A stretch of DNA of 64,000 nucleotides from Epiperipatus broadwayi (Eukaryota > Onychophora > Udeonychophora > Euonychophora > Peripatidae), in NCBI GenBank assembly GCA_028023455.1, contig JAQFVV010006311.1, positions 1,180,001 to 1,244,000 of the forward strand, written 5' to 3'. Shown piece after piece: positions 46,421 through 57,659 of this stretch. Both the position numbers and the translations under genes were made by a program. Within the stretch, counting starts at the first letter, position 1; every line of letters starts with the position of its first letter. A model generated the notes under the pieces. That model was not told the DNA's origin. It searched no databases and was given only the letters and a program-made list of their open reading frames with translations.

Positions 46421-46648
46421 AATCAAAAGATTATAGTATTTTCCTGAAGGTTTGTGATGATGGTGTTTTAGTTGTATTTATTGTTTGGACTATTTCCATC
46501 ATGTAATGCGAGTATTGAATGTCTTTAGAAAAATTTAACTTTATTTAAAAATTCCAAATACATTCAATTGTTAGTAATAACACCTTCAGTACTTATTATA
46601 TTAGAAGATGGAAATAATCCAAACAATAAATACAATCAAAAGATTATA
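46421..46648. mobile_element. SINE family A, palindromic copy with 15-bp target-site duplication
   Basis: AATCAAAAGATTATA occurs at 46,421-46,435 and 46,634-46,648, exactly bounding a 198-bp insert. The insert begins with the edge motif CCTGAAGGTTTGTGATGATG. It then holds the SINE-A 3' half in reverse orientation and ends with a forward SINE-A 3' end (AGATGGAAATAATCC...AATAAATAC), so both ends look like 3' ends. The long target-site duplication indicates retrotransposition rather than DNA transposition. Confidence 0.85.
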
Positions 46649-46649
46649 C

Positions 46650-47310
46650 TTTTAGATCTCTTTAATAGGCTTTTCCTATTATATTTTAATCAGATATTTA
46701 TGCAAATTTTTCAAAAGCATCAAAATAAAAGATATCTTTATGTGCAGTTCTATTACAATTTATCTCTATAACTATAAAGATACTATTAATAACAGTTTAA
46801 GATGACCACATAAACAAAAACCTCTCTCCATTTGAATAAATGTTTTAAAGCAAAAATATTTTTTAAATATATTTGTTTGTAACATGTTTCAATTATTCTT
46901 ATAAATGATGTTAATACATTTTTATTTATTTTAGTAACAAGCGAAAAATGCCTTAATAAAGTAATTAAAGCAATGCTTTTAATATCAACTTTATATTCAG
47001 AAATGTTCAAGATAGTTCAAGAGTTCCCAATGAATTCTTCAAATGTATATCGTCAAAGCCAAATCCATGTTCGTGGCTCAGATGAAACAAGAACAGTGTT
47101 ATTTATTTATCTACTCTTAAACTATTTAAAACTTATTAATGGTCATATTAGGAATAAGATGAATAAAACAAATTTAGTAATTTAATTCATTAAAATATTT
47201 TTTTAGATGCAACTGTTTATTCTTTCTATTCTTGCTATAGTTATAGAAACAAATCTGTATACTGTATTTATTTAGAAACCAAATGAAAATACAACAATAA
47301 CAAATTGTTA
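46650..47310. other. AT-rich DNA, no gene recognised
   Basis: The overlapping short frames at 46,568-46,771, 46,786-47,010 and 46,973-47,185 lack family features. Possibly chance. Confidence 0.45.
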
Positions 47311-47319
47311 CATACTTAT

Positions 47320-47590
47320 AAACAACACATGATCACCATTTCTTATAACTGTTATTAAAACAGGCAAAACTCTCTATATTTATTGCCACTCAGTGCAAGC
47401 CAGAGTAATCAATGGATGCCAGAAGGCTTGTGCATAAAATTCCCATCTAGAGCCTACTTATCCAATATCCCCAGACTAGTTTCTGGCTTGTAGCCTTTGT
47501 CACTGAGGAGCCTTGGATCTGAGAGCACTGCACCTAGTTGCACTGAGTGGCAATATGTATAGAAAGTTTTGCCTGTTTTAATTACTTACT
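47320..47590 (-). mobile_element. Foldback element of family B, copy B6
   Basis: The ends AACAGGCAAAACTCTCTATA...TTGCCACTCAGTGCAA at the left and its reverse complement at the right (47,535-47,578) form terminal inverted repeats. The interior matches the tandem units (AATCAATGGATGCCAGAAGG) and contains the ribozyme at 47,460-47,518. Confidence 0.85.
47460..47518 (-). ncRNA. Hammerhead ribozyme B6, core mutated
   Basis: Core reads GTGACAA (C3 to G, G8 to A). GAAA, CTAG, GUC and both stem I helices are intact. Confidence 0.8.
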
Positions 47591-48760
47591 TACTGAGATA
47601 TTTCTATAATAAGGAATTATTAAAATGAGGTAAAATTCACTGAACATATGAAATGTCAAATAAATAATTCACATTACAAAGCTTCTTAAGAAATAGCTGG
47701 TGATCAATAGCAACACGGAATGCAGTTAAGCATGTAGTATAAAAAAATTAGCAGTTGAAAAAATGTTTAGAAAAATTTTCAATAAGATGTAAGACATTTT
47801 TGATGGAAAATAGACTTGAAAATAGAATAAATAAAAATATTTGAATCTTTTCTAGTCATGACAATTCTGGTAATATATAAGTATGTGTTATCCTGCTAAA
47901 AAATGGTCTTTTATGGGTTTTAATATCTCAGTCTATCAACAAACCATCAATTTATTAGTACTTTGTAATAAAGACAAGAAATTATTATTAATTACTAAAT
48001 CCCATTATAAAATTCCTTATAGAAAAGCAAAGTCCCACTGATTGAAAGTAACTCCATCAGTTTTATGATAATGTCATTACCAAACTCTCCCTGAAAATAA
48101 TCATTTTTTAGATATATTTGGAATTCCTTGCTAAACACATTAGGATGGTATTTCTGTCACCATACTGATACAATATTTTAACTCTAAAAATTAGTTATTC
48201 CTTGCAGTTAAATATTTGCCCTACATGGTACTCATGGTTCCATCTCTATCACTTTCAATACTCACTCAAACCTGTTTAGGAATTTCTGAAAAATAAACAA
48301 TTTGACTATTATTATTTTTTTGCAATTGATTAGAATCATTATAAGACTGATAGAAATTCATTATTATCCTTAATAAACTTTATTTCATTGCCTCATGTCA
48401 AAAAAATGTTGATTGAGATAACCACTAACTGTTATTTTGTATTAACAATTCTACTTAAGCTGATATCTACTTGATCTTTTAATAATCTCTATAAAAGCTA
48501 CCATTGCAACTTTTTTGAAAAATCAAATTTGACTGCTCTTGCACTTTCATGCATACAAACAGCTATTTGATGCATTAATTAGCAGAAATGTTTATAATCT
48601 TACAATCATATTTCTCTGAAATATTTTAGGCTGTTAAAATTGGCAACAAGGTATTATACTAAATGCTGTAATAATACTGAAATCTTATGTTTACTATAAA
48701 TTAAAGCCTATTTAGATGATTTCCTAAAATAATATTTGTTCTTACATATCTTGAAAAATT
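47591..48760. other. AT-rich DNA, nothing recognised
   Basis: No supportable gene. Confidence 0.5.
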
Positions 48761-48764
48761 TACA

Positions 48765-49055
48765 GAGGTAAGTCTCTCCATACAATAGCACTTCAGTGCA
48801 ATCCAGAGTAATCAATGGATACAGGAAGGTTTGTGTATAAAATCCCTATCTTGTGTCTACTCATGCAATATTCCCAGACTAATTTCTGGCTTGTAGCTTT
48901 CTTCAGTGAGGAGCCTTGGATCTGAGACCCCAAACTTTTCTGCATCCATTGATTACTCTGGCTTGCACTGAGTGGCGCTACTGTATAGAGAGTTTAGCCT
49001 CTGTGAAAAACAGTTTGTGTAAGCATAAAGAATGGTGATCATGTGTTGTTTGATC
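48765..49055 (-). mobile_element. Foldback element of family B, copy B7
   Basis: The left end AAGTCTCTCCATACAATAGC and the right end (reverse complement, 48,955-49,005, CTTGCACTGAGTGGCGC) are inverted. AAAGAATGGTGATCATGTG follows. The ribozyme lies at 48,863-48,921. Confidence 0.8.
48863..48921 (-). ncRNA. Hammerhead ribozyme B7, core intact
   Basis: CTGAAGA (N7 = A is allowed), GAAA, TTAG and the GUC triplet are all present. Stem II is AGC/GCC with one A-C mismatch; stem I carries a mismatch in each helix. The core would permit cleavage but the stems are weaker than in B4. Confidence 0.72.
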
Positions 49056-49059
49056 TTGA

Positions 49060-50130
49060 AAAATTACAGATCTCTCGTACAGATTCAAACTTCTGATTTG
49101 GATAGTTATGTTATTAGGGTGAAGTAACTTCTGAATCATACATAAAGTAATTATCACATAAATATAATTTTAAAAATTAATAAAATGTTTTTTATTGCAA
49201 TTGTAATATCTCTATAAAAAAAAGGAAATGCAATAGTAAATACTATTATGTATTGGAATTTAAATGTAAGCTTGATTGTTGCTCCAAATTTGATGTTTCC
49301 TAATTAAAAGAAAAAAATACTGTTTATAAGAAAAAGTAAGTATATCATTAATTGTATTTTATTTTTCCATACCAATTCAGTAATTTCCCCCCTCCCTTAT
49401 TTGTATATGGTATATATGTCATTATCATTAAAATGTTTGATTATATTAGAATTTAAGCAATATATTTATTAGACTTTAAAAACTAAATACATTGATCTGT
49501 TTCCAGATTGTTTAATTTCCCCTCAATAAATGTGTTTAAAAAAAAAGAGAAATGTGTAAGAAAAAAACCCTTTAAGAATTAAAAACAAAAATATGAAAAT
49601 GCAAAAAGAATAATAATTGGAATATAACTTACTTCACTATTTTTTATTTAATTAGTAACATTTACTGTTTTTGAAAACAGATTCTTTTTTTTTTCTTTGC
49701 AAAATAGTTTTTAAAATTGTTTTTACATATATATATATCATCAGCTAGTAATTAATCTGAATAAAAAAAATTGAAAGAAACAATTTTAACCATATCATCA
49801 TTTTTAGTTATTTTCAAGATAATTTCTTAAACTCATCATTTAACTTCCTTTTTGTGCTACCTTTTATTATCTTACCTTTAATTATTTTTTCCACATAATT
49901 GTCTAATATTACTTTTATCTTTTTCCTAAATGTCAATATGTCATAAGGCTGCTCTCCAAACAAAATGCTCAACAAAGCTTCTTTTTTTAAAAAAAAATTT
50001 AATTTGAAAAGCACAAAGTATTATTTCCTACTATTAAAAGTCTGTTTATAATTCTAATCTTATTGCCATTAATTTCATTACAAGATATCCACCTTTTCAA
50101 ACATTTAAAAGCCTTAATAATTTTTATTAT
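49060..50130. other. AT-rich DNA, nothing recognised
   Basis: No supportable gene. Confidence 0.5.
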
Positions 50131-50240
50131 TCGTTCATTGGACTAGAGATTATTCAATAATGAATAACATTTCTGTAGGGAAAATTACACAATCGAAATA
50201 TTATTCATTATTGGATAATCTCTAGACTAATGAATGACTA
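50131..50240. mobile_element. Short foldback/MITE, ~110 bp
   Basis: Arms of about 40 bp (TTCATTGGACTAGAGATTAT...AATAATGAATAA) are inverted around a ~28-bp centre. A half copy lies at 57,760-57,800. Confidence 0.85.
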
Positions 50241-50289
50241 AAAAATATTAACATACTTTTATTAAATGATTTGTGTGAAAATTGTGAGG

Positions 50290-53200
50290 GCAAGACATCT
50301 GATAATTATCAATTAAAAAGTGTTGCAATTTGCTATCTATATTATACTGGACAGCCTGCACCTACTATCCTCCATCAAGGTGCGCCATTAGATGTCTAGT
50401 CTAAAAAAATATATAATTTGCTGATGAGAATATTCATTACAAGTGCATTTATATAGATTAATTATTGCCAATAAATCAAGGAGATTAGAGATTCTTTTCA
50501 AGACAAAAAATTGGCAGAGCAGACAATAGAAAACAAATACCAGACAAATCTAACAATTAACAACAACATTTATTAACAATGAAATAACAAGCTTACATTA
50601 ATGGTAAGGTTTAAAAACTGGAGATATAAGCATCTGGTTTAAATGACTCCTTTAAAATAATGAAGTAATGTAATTGACATCTGATAATTTATTATATTAT
50701 TCTTTCCCTCAATATTAACTTTAGTGCCTTTTACAATAATGGAAATTTTATAAATGTGACAATTTATATATGTTCTCATGTATATTTGTAATAATATAAA
50801 TCCATAATCTAAAAATTGGCAGGGTTAAATACTATACTGACACACATGCATTGACTATACTAAACAAAGCTCACATGTGATGCACAAGATCCTTACCATA
50901 AAAAGAAACATCTAGTAATCCATGTTAAAGTGTGAACTATGTATAAAAATCTGGGGAAAAGTACTTTATCCAAGGCAAATATCAAAAATGACTACCAATT
51001 TCAAGTGTCATATAAATCACAAGATATAACATATAGAAATGAGCATGGTCAAAAAATCATTGAAACCAATGAAAAATATCAAAACCCACCTAGCAGTAAG
51101 CAGAGAAATAAATAAAAGAGTCAAATATATAAATAAACCTTATTGTGGTATCTAATAGATCATTTTATATTTGCATCCACACACATAAGCAAAGCTTTCT
51201 ATTTTACTTTCAAACACTTATGAAATAAAGAACAAGAAAAAAACTGCTAACCATTTAAATGTTCAACATTTATATAAAATATATATATACACACATCTAT
51301 ACATGTCATTACAAATAGATAATGACAGTTTTATAAGTTCTAATGTATTATTAATTATAAAAAAATATCGATCTAGATTTCTTTTTTTCAAATCATTATA
51401 AAGTTAACTTAGATCATCTACACAACCATGAAAGTGGAGGGAAAACAAACTTGCTTTAAGCTTCTTTTTAAATAACTTTTCTTTAAAAATTTAATGAGGG
51501 GAAAAAAATCTTTAGAAAAACTATTGTGAGCTATTGAAATAAACTATTAACTGTTAACCCTCTCAAGCTCTGCATTTTCTGATATTTTTCTATGTCTCAT
51601 ATATCAATGTAAAATATATGATAAAATGATTATTATTTATTTAAAAATAATAAATTTGACTTCATTTGATAGATATTTATATTTACTACTGAAATAAAAT
51701 TTAAATGTACACATTTTGTTTCTGTAAATATTAAAAAGATGAGATCGTAAACAAAACAAAGAGTTAGACGTCATTGTTTCTAGAAAGATTATTTTCAGTT
51801 TATAAAATCAACAAAATATTTCTTAATTCTTATTATTTTTAAACATACAAATGAACATTTATTTATTTCTCTTATATCTACTGAATTATGCTTTAAAAGT
51901 TTAAAATTTTTGAATATTTATTGCAAAATTGCGATATTTTCATATTGGTAAATATAAATAGATTGCTTACGTAGAAACTAAGCTTGTAAATTGCTTTAGG
52001 CCATGCTTAGATTCACTGCTAATATAACATTATATTTTTGAAAATAAAGTATTTCAAGTCAAAATAAGTTATTAATAATTTATATTTCTTGATATCTAAT
52101 AAATGTAGTGTAAATTATTTTTTAAAAAATTTCTAAAACCATAATAAATTTACAAAGAAACAAGGTTTTGGTCACTGGAACTATTTACTTTAAAAAATGT
52201 CAAAACATCATTTTACAGCCTTGAAAACAAACAATGGCTAAACATGTCAGGGTGGGGCTTATGTCTATTGTAAAAGTGGGAATTTTGAATTTTCCGCCTT
52301 CTACCACAAAACTTTTAGCAAAAATTATATATAATAAAATACACCATTTTACACGCACTTTAACGTATAATACTTCTGAAAAAATTCATTAGGTGGTGAA
52401 TTGGTCAAAAGTCAAAATTCTGTCATCCCGCTAAATCGAAAAGTTAAATTTATAGAAATTAAAGGATTTAAAAAAAACATTACTAAAACAATTACAATAT
52501 GTAAAAAAAAAATCAATACACAGACATATAAAATTATCTCTTATATATATCTGATTTACTGATATATCTCAATAATAATAGTTCGTGTGAAAGTTTTACC
52601 TTCAGCCAAGAGAGAAATAGGTAAAGAGCTATGACTTTCAGGAAAGACTTATATTATATAAATGTATATATACATCTGACATGTTAATATTATTTCCAGT
52701 CTTCTTTTTTTGTTTTATTGTTGAGGATAAGTACATTGCTTCAATGCTCTCTAAGATATCAGTAGTTGTGTTTGCTAATGCTGATCAGTTAGCAGAAAAG
52801 GTTAACATTCTATGGCTAGAGGCTTATGCTGGAGAGTGAAGTTTGTCTTTCAGGTGCTTAAGCAGCACATAACTTCAAAGACAGTAACTGGATCACATTG
52901 AGTTTATCATTGAGATGGGCATAGGTAAATCTGAAGAATCAATAGCATATAAGCAGAATTATTAGTGAACAGGTAGAATCTAAATACAAGCAGAATCAGA
53001 GATACAGTCAAATCATAAAAAATATTTTTCAGCTAGACTTTTTATGGACCTATAGTTCATTGTTTAGCCCACTCAAGAATTTCAGGAATTCAACTAATTA
53101 ATATACCATTAATTAATTTTTTTTTCTCAGATAAGCCAGCAATTTTAATTAAGAAATTCCAAACTTATAATTACAATAATCTGAAATTTTAAAGATAACA

Positions 53201-53545
53201 AAACTTAAAATTGGAATAATACTTAATGAAGGAAAATAAATAGATTTTGTTAAATTTTTTATTAATAACAAATTGATTAGAATTGATGAAAAAAAATTTT
53301 TTTAAGATTAAATATTGTTCCTTAAATAAGAAAAAAATATTTTACTGAGAGGTAACAAATTCAGCTTTAAAGTACACATTAATTATTTTTTTTTACATTT
53401 AAATAAACTGAGATAACATTTTTCTCTATTAATATCAGTGTGCATATATATAATAGCACATCTAGTAAAAAGCACAACTTAAAATTGTACCAGAACTTGC
53501 ATTTAAAATAAATATTGGGAAAAAATAAATAAATAAAATTGACCA
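50290..53545. repeat. Segmental duplication S2, copy A
   Basis: Collinear with 55,090-57,545, about 85% identical by eye: AATCTAACAATTAACAACAA, TAATGTAATTGACATCTGAT, ATCGATCTAGATTTCTTTT and GGAGAGTGAAGTTTGT occur in order in both. Copy A has about 0.9 kb extra at 51,560-52,472 that copy B lacks. No coding sequence recognised. Confidence 0.88.
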
Positions 53546-53689
53546 TTAACATAAACAATTAGTTACAGGGAATTTTTCATTTTTTTTTTTTTTTGAATTT
53601 ACAATTGACTTACAATTAAATTAAAAATAAATTTAACTTACAATTCTATTAAAATTATATTTTTTGAATATCATTTTACCATCATTTGC

Positions 53690-54850
53690 CAATTGAATGC
53701 ACTCTCACATATTATTTTCTTTATTGAGTATTTTTATTTAGGGCTTTTATCACTTTCTCTGAAAGTTGACCTCTATTTGGTAGTTCCTTCTTTCTTTTGT
53801 CATTTTAATATGGTTACCTTACATTAATATGCTCAAGCTATATGACTGTTCATCATCTAGTTGAGTTGGATTTTTACCCTTTTGATGGTTTTCTTATTTA
53901 TTAGCAAGAGTTTCATCTTTTACATGAAGATAAAGGTCTTTTCCAGAAGGCCTTCATAAATCCAATATAAACTATGTAAACTGTAACTGGTTGGATAAAA
54001 TGAGTCTTATAATTTACTGTCCTCATTTGTGGCATAGTAAAGCAGTTTTCTATGACAACTTTTCTGTCTAAAAGTTCTGTGTGCCACAATATGGAAAAGT
54101 ATTTGGAAAAATTCCTGGATTGGTCATGGCCAATTCTTTGAATTTTGTCTATCAGATTAACTAAGTTTCTACTAAAATTATTTGTATTACCCAAATTAAA
54201 TTTTCTCTCATGATTTGTTATCATGTAGACAGGAGCTATATTATAGAAAAATAACTAACAAAATTGCAGCCCTATTGTTTAAACTTTTTTTAAAGCACAA
54301 CAGTTCACAATTCCACTTTATGACATCATTGAACTCATTATCATAATCCCTGTAATTATAATGCTCACTTTCTTGTTCTTTTATTATTTTAATATTGTGT
54401 CCTTCCTGATCTTGGTTCTCATTTTCTATATCTCAGTGTTCTACATATTCTTCCTTCACATCCTTATAAGATTAGTATTTTTAATCTCTCTGTCTATAAC
54501 AGTCTCTTGAATATCCTCAACCAGATTTTGATTATTCAATTCTTCTAAACCTTTATTTGGAATGATGTCACTTTTTTGTGCTCTCAATACTATCACTTTT
54601 ATCATCTTTCTCTCATCTACTTAATTTCTTTTCACATTTCTTTTGTTGATTGCTGACTTCCTTCTGTATATTGTTCAGTCTTTTTGTATCATTCTTTGTT
54701 AATATTTGTTTAACATATTCATAAACATTAGTATCTAGTTTTTTTCTTGATTCCTATATTTTATAACTTAATTAACTTCTCTACTTTTATAATAAATTTT
54801 CTGCTTTTACTAAAAACTTCCCTACTGTTATTTAAATTATTCCTTAAATC
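53690..54850 (-). mobile_element. LINE ORF1-like remnant
   Basis: Between the two S2 copies the minus strand reads a lysine/glutamate-rich coiled-coil segment (54,850-54,300, with IVLRAQKSDIIPNKGLEELN and NLVEDIQETVIDREIKN). A more globular part follows at 54,224-53,913 (open for 103 codons, including LLDRKVVIENCF and PVTVYIVY). The layout resembles LINE ORF1 (coiled coil, then RNA-binding domain). Several stops. Related in type, not visibly in sequence, to 36,140-37,030. Confidence 0.5.
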
Positions 54851-55089
54851 GTATTGATATTTAAATAACATACTCACTATATATACACACACACTATAGT
54901 TTTGAATAATTGAATGCACTGTATATTTAATTTAATAGTTTTTAATCATGAACTACACTCCAACCATCCCCCGATTCCCATGAATATCACTAAACTAATA
55001 CTGATTAACACTTTTGCTATTTATTTCTGATTAAAACTTTCCAACCACTCTGCTAACTAATATATATTCTGACAATTGATTTTAATCTC

Positions 55090-57545
55090 AGATAATATTG
55101 AGTTTGTAATTATCAATTATCATTTGGTCCTTCATTGGCTGTCCATATAAAGAAATATAATAATATACACCAGACAGCCTGAACCTACTGTCCTCTATCA
55201 GAGAGCACCATGAGACTGCTAATCTAACAAGTTTATAATTTGCTGATGAGGATATATATACATTACAAGTGGCTACCACAGCTGCTGCATTTATGTAGAT
55301 TAATTATTGCTGCTAGATAAGAGAGATGAGATTCTTTGCAAAATAAACAATTGGCAAGGCAGACAACAGTAAACAAATGCCACACAAATCTAACAATTAA
55401 CAACAATATTTATTAATAGTAAAATGACAAGCTTACTGTAATGGTAAATTATATAATAAACAGGAGGTTTAAATAACAATTAATCTTTTTAAAGTAATTA
55501 AGTAATGTAATTGACATCTGATAGTTTATTATATTATTCTTCCTCTCAATATTAACTTTAGATCTCTTTACTTTAATAAAAATTTTTATAGACTTGACAA
55601 TTTTTAGATGTGTGTATGTACAGCACATACACACTGACTGTACTAAACAAACATACTGACTATACTAAACAAAACTCATATGTGGTGCATAAGATCCTAA
55701 TAAACAAAAAGAAACAACTAGAGAACAATAATAAGAAGACCCACAAGCAGTCTGTGTTAAAGAGTAAACGATATACAAAAACTTATGAAGAAGCAGGGCA
55801 AACATAAAAAATAACTGCCAATTTCAAGCAGCAAATAAATCACACATAATATAATGTATAGAAATATCCATGAACAGAAAATCACTGAACCAATGCAAAA
55901 TATCAAAACCTGTCTATATATAGCAGTAAGCAGAGGAATAAACAAAAGGTTATAATTTATAAATAAATCTTTAGGTGTTATCTAATGGATTATTTTATAT
56001 ATGCATGCACACACATAAGCAAAATTCTATTTTACTTTCAAGTGCATATGACATAAATATAAGCACATTTTTACACATCATTACAAATAGGTAATGATAA
56101 TTTTATAAGATCTAATGCATTATTAATTATAAAAAAATATCGATCTAGATTTCTTTTAAACTTAGTATTTCTTTTCTGAAGGTTTACAGTTGAATGTATT
56201 TGGAATATTTAAATAAAGTTAAATTTTTCTAAAGACATTCAATACATATATTAATTAGATGATGGAAATAAAAATATAATTAGTATTTCTTTCTTTCACA
56301 TCTTTATCAGGTTAACTTAGATTGTCTAAACAACTGCAAAAATTAAGGGGAAACAAACTTGCTTTAAGTTTTTTTTAAATAATTTTTCTTTTAAATTTTT
56401 ATGAGGAAAAGAAAGAATATCTTTAGAAAAACGATTGTGGTTGTGAACTATTGAAATTAACTATCAACTGCCAAACTTATGAAAAATAAAGACTAAATAA
56501 AACATTACTAAAACAATTATTAAATATAACATATATATATAAATCAGTACCCAGGCATATAAAATTACCTCTTACATACATCATTGGCTTACTGGTATAT
56601 CGCAATAAGAATAGTTCACATGAAAAGTTTTACCATCAGTCCAGAAAGAAGTACATGTGTAAGTATGCCTGACATGTCAATATTATTTCCAAAGTTTTCT
56701 TTTTTTTTGTTTCATTGGTGAAGAAAAATGCATTGCTTTGATGGTCTATAAGAGGTTAGTAGTTGAAAAGGTGGATATTGGTCAGTTAGCAGGAAAAGTT
56801 AATATCTTATGGCCTACAGGTCCATGCTGGAGAGTGAAGTTTGTATTTCAGGTGCTTTAGCAGCACATAACTTCACAGATGGTAACTGGAGCAAGTTCTG
56901 AGTTTATCATCAAGATGGGCATAGGTAAATATAGCATAGTATATAAGTAAAATCAACAGTGAACAAGCAAAATCTAAACACAAGCAAAATCAGTGGACAC
57001 AGCAGGATCAGAAAAATAAAATATACTTTTTTTTAATAAAATAAAATATACTTTCTACTGGTCTTTTTATAAACCTACAATTCATTGTTTTAGCCTCTTC
57101 AAGAATTTCAGGAATTCAACCAATTAGTAAACCAGTGATTAAAATTTTAACTCAGATAAGCCAGTAATTTTAATTAAGGAATTCCAAATTTATAATTACA
57201 TTAATCTGAAATTTTAAAAATAACAAAACTTAAAATCACAACAGTACTTAATAAACAAAAAATAGATTTTGCTAAAATTTTAATTAATAACTAAGTGGTT
57301 AGAATTAATAATAAAAAAACATTTTAAGATTAAGTAAAAATGAAAAAGTTTTTTATTGAAAGATAACAAATTCAGCTTTAAAATACACATTATTATTTTT
57401 TACATATAAATAAACTGAGCTAACCTTAAAACATGTTTTCTCTATTAATGGGTATGTATATAATATCCCACCTAATATAAAACACAACTTAAAATTGTGC
57501 CAACATACAACTTTGCATTTAAAATAAATATTGGGATGGCAAGCT
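55090..57545. repeat. Segmental duplication S2, copy B
   Basis: Direct repeat of 50,290-53,545, with a SINE-A insertion at 56,175-56,279 and without the 0.9 kb present in copy A. Frames seen here (for example 55,610-55,807) are not conserved between the copies and are not genes. Confidence 0.88.
56162..56292 (+). mobile_element. SINE family A, 3' part, with 13-bp target-site duplication
   Basis: TTAGTATTTCTTT at 56,162-56,174 and 56,280-56,292 bounds a 105-bp insert. It starts with the edge motif TCTGAAGGTTT and then the SINE-A 3' half (CAGTTGAATGTATTTGGAAT...GATGATGGAAATA). The S2 partner near 51,385 is the empty site. Confidence 0.88.
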
Positions 57546-57597
57546 CCATCGTAATACATATACTGAACAACAATAAAGATATGTGTAAGATATTGTG

Positions 57598-57652
57598 GTC
57601 TGGACCAACTGATGAGTGCTGGTTCAGCACAAAATGTGCATCATGGGAATCA
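57598..57652 (+). ncRNA. Hammerhead ribozyme D4, core mutated
   Basis: CCAACTGATGA and stem II GTGCTGGTTCAGCAC are identical to D1, but GAAA has become AAAA (G12 to A) and stem I has drifted. An isolated relic at the right edge of S2 copy B, predicted inactive. Confidence 0.8.
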
Positions 57653-57659
57653 TAGATGA

